This document shows positions 62,048 through 64,000 of a stretch of DNA of 64,000 nucleotides, one piece after another. Numbering within the stretch: the stretch's first letter is position 1; each line of letters opens with the position of its first letter. The notes under the pieces were generated by a model. That model worked only from the letters and a program-made list of their open reading frames with translations. It did not search any database and was not told where the DNA came from. Location: NCBI GenBank assembly GCA_025403435.1, contig CM046348.1, forward strand, positions 26,409,899 to 26,473,898, written 5' to 3'. The position numbers were made by a program, and so were the translations under genes. This stretch comes from Artocarpus heterophyllus (lineage: Eukaryota; Streptophyta; Magnoliopsida; Rosales; Moraceae).

Positions 62048-62910
62048 GATTCCTCAACCAAACAAGTTTCTAAATATAGAAGATCACACCTACCTCCCTT
62101 GGAAAGGAAGTCCTTGCAATGCTTCTTTATATGCCCGACCATATCACAAAAGAAGCACTTAAGCTTCTTGGGTTCTTCTTCTTCTTCTTCTTGCTCTTGG
62201 TAGCAGCAGGAATAGAAAACTTCTCACTCTTGGCCTGTTGCTTCTTTCCATTCCTAGAGTTAGGATTGGAACCAGAAGCAGCTACCATATTGGCCTCACC
62301 ACCAGCAGGAGACTCCCTGATCAGCAGTTCAAACTCCTGTAACTGTTTCATCAATTCTGTCAAGGTCATATCCCATCTATTGCTTAAATTAAATGTAGCT
62401 CTAAACGGAATAAATTCCTTAGACAGAGTCTCAAAGACCATAGTCATCTGAGTTTCAGCATCGATGTCGGCTCCATTGGTTTGAGCCTCAGCGAGGTAAC
62501 CCATGACCAACATCATATGCTCCTTTACAGATGTCCCCGGTCTCTGTCTACAGTTTAAGAGTTTCCGAAGCGCCCCTTGCTGCTTTGTTATGGCTTGGCG
62601 TCCAAACATGTCGTCAAGATTATCCAAGATCTACTTTGCAGACTCATAATCCTGATGTTGAGCCTACAGCACATTGTTCATGCTAGCCATAACATAGCAG
62701 CGGGCCTGATCATTAGCATCTTTCCAGCTATCGTACGCCTAGAATTGCTCATTACTTGAGTCTCCCATAGGCTCGGGAGGACAAGGAGTTGTCAGAACAT
62801 ATTTCAGTTTCTCAAAGGAAAGGACGATGTCCAGGTTCTATTTTCAATCGTTATAGTTCTCACCGGTTAATTGGTTTTTGTCAAGTATAGATGATAAAGC
62901 ATTTTTAGAC
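62048..62910 (-). pseudogene. Element E gag
   Basis: The open part 62127-62627 is a copia Gag core (GALRKLLNCRQRPGTSVKEHM), and the CCHC knuckle C-F-F-C-x4-GH-x4-C is at about 62115-62160. The likely start ATG is at 62908-62910, followed by SKNALSSILDKNQLTGENY. Stops near 62745, 62840 and elsewhere break the first third. Confidence 0.85.
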
Positions 62911-64000
62911 ATTTTCAATCTACAATAAAGAATCATATACCAAACATAAGCAAACATATATAATAATTTAGTAAGATAACACAATCATGTAAAATCATAC
63001 AAATGTGTTTATGTGTCAAAACCTTGAAAATATCACAACCTTACAACGATAATTCCCAACTCAGAATTCAACAAGCTCCTAGGGGAGTCATGCCAAATTT
63101 AATCAGGAACACGGATCTCCTCCTAATTAATACATGCCATCCAGGACCCGTATGATCCAGCATATACTAATAATCGTTTCTTTGGCCATTAATTTTATTA
63201 ACAGAGCTCCTAGGGGAGGTTAATAACAAAATTAACGTGAGTGTATAACCACTGTTTTAATATTTTATCCATGATTTATAATCACCACCTAGGGGTGTGC
63301 AACCATAAATCATACTAAAATACCTTATCCTTTCAGAGATCCAATCCGGTACATGATAGAAATCCCTTCTTAGGGGTGGGACCACCATGTTCTTCCTATG
63401 GACCAACGATGGAGGCCTTAGGTCCTCTCTTCGAAAATCTTCTCCCACTCAATCTTTTGTAGTCAAGGTTTTATTTTAAAATTATGCATGAACAATTTTA
63501 ATATGAGTGGCACTCCTTATCCTATATGACATGTTATCAATATACATGGTAAATCATATTATAATGCAGACAAGCAAAGCTACAAGCAAAATAATAATAA
63601 CCGTAATATTATGGTTCCACCCTAGAAATAAAAAACTAAGATTACAAGAGAATAATCGAGACATCTATCGATTCTTCATCCTTGAATCCTCAAGCGATAT
63701 CCTTCTTCATGTAATATCCATCTTCAAGTCTTCAATCCCGTATGAATCGAATACTTCATATTTTCGGTCATATCCAAATTTAATATTTCTCAGAATCATC
63801 TCAAAAATAAAATTAAAATTACACCAGAAAAATTGCACCTTTTCTGGACACCTGGCAGCTCTCAGTCGGCAGGCCGATCTCCCAGATCGGCCTGCCGATC
63901 ATGATGGTTCGGCCTACCGGCAGAGCACCAATATTTTTGCCCCACTGTCGGCCTGCCGGACCACACGTCTGGCCTGCCGATCTGTGACCTTCGGCCTACC
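62911..64000 (-). other. Element E leader (5' UTR), partial
   Basis: Over 1 kb of non-coding sequence lies upstream of gag, with no recognisable tRNA-Met primer site before the window ends. Three blocks share AGCTCCTAGGGGAG/TAGGGGTG words (63075, 63205, 63292 and 63373). The far end carries the phased motif array. Confidence 0.7.
63866..64000 (-). repeat. Phased motif array and 33-nt hairpin in leader
   Basis: Motif cores start at 63868, 63889, 63911, 63950, 63971 and 63993 (steps 21, 22, 39, 21 and 22). The first is in the GGCAGGCC orientation, the others GGCCTGCC. The first two form a perfect hairpin: TCGGCAGGCCGATCT, loop CCC, AGATCGGCCTGCCGA (63866-63898). The array is cut by the window end. 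Confidence 0.88.

Larger units (their letters stand above)
56867..64000 (-). mobile_element. Ty1/copia element E (family L), runs off window
   Basis: Minus-strand element with 3' LTR 56867-58904, PPT 58905-58920, RNase H, RT, integrase, protease region, gag and a leader that continues past 64000; the 5' LTR is outside. Integrase upstream of RT marks it as copia. The LTR of 2038 bp is long for copia, as in the Angela/SIRE groups; the clade is uncertain. Reading frames are long but carry stops and shifts. It is the only copy in the window showing most of the family L coding region. Confidence 0.9.

Overview
This window is a 64-kb piece of plant nuclear DNA, almost certainly from a eudicot. It holds two recognisable host genes, one with the single intron typical of plant RABA GTPases, in an AT-rich background that is mostly nested LTR retrotransposons. 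There are no bacterial-type operons or CRISPR arrays. Two runs of exactly 100 N (1485-1584 and 18681-18780) are assembly gaps of unknown true size.

Layout. 1-1484: 3' end of a minus-strand Ty1/copia element with a roughly 2-kb LTR, called family L here. 1585-8783: a Ty3/gypsy chromovirus, plus strand, nearly complete, with frameshifts in pol. 10534-12422: solo family L LTR with a perfect 5-bp target-site duplication (TSD). 12893-14815: tandem duplication of about 0.97 kb. 15548-18680: three LTR fragments nested in one another. 18781-21721: 3' half of another copia element, interrupted by a hAT-like insertion. 22950-23789: a copia remnant. 25328-26726: a UGT79-like glycosyltransferase gene with one frameshift. 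29243-35219: a decayed copia element with both LTRs. 36128-38315: second solo family L LTR. 39957-47005: minus-strand copia element with both LTRs, itself holding a third solo family L LTR (44478-46414). 47593-47951: a MITE. 49980-50802: an unidentified insert flanked by a 15-bp repeat. 51237-52821: an intact two-exon RABA1-type Rab GTPase gene, minus strand. 53276-55025: nested MITEs and a GC-rich hairpin. 56867-64000: a minus-strand family L copia element with 3' LTR, pol, gag and leader, running off the window.

The two host genes are not functionally linked. The glycosyltransferase would act in cytosolic specialised metabolism, probably on flavonoid glycosides. The Rab GTPase would act in trans-Golgi and endosomal traffic.

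The most interesting signal is not a gene. A GC-rich, near-palindromic motif (TCGGC-AG-GCCGA) recurs in arrays with a centre-to-centre step of about 21 bp. It occurs in the gypsy LTR, in the family L LTR just upstream of its TATA box, and in the family L internal leader. Only the motif and its step are kept; the bases between motifs differ. That suggests a helically phased array of protein-binding sites shared by two unrelated retrotransposon superfamilies.
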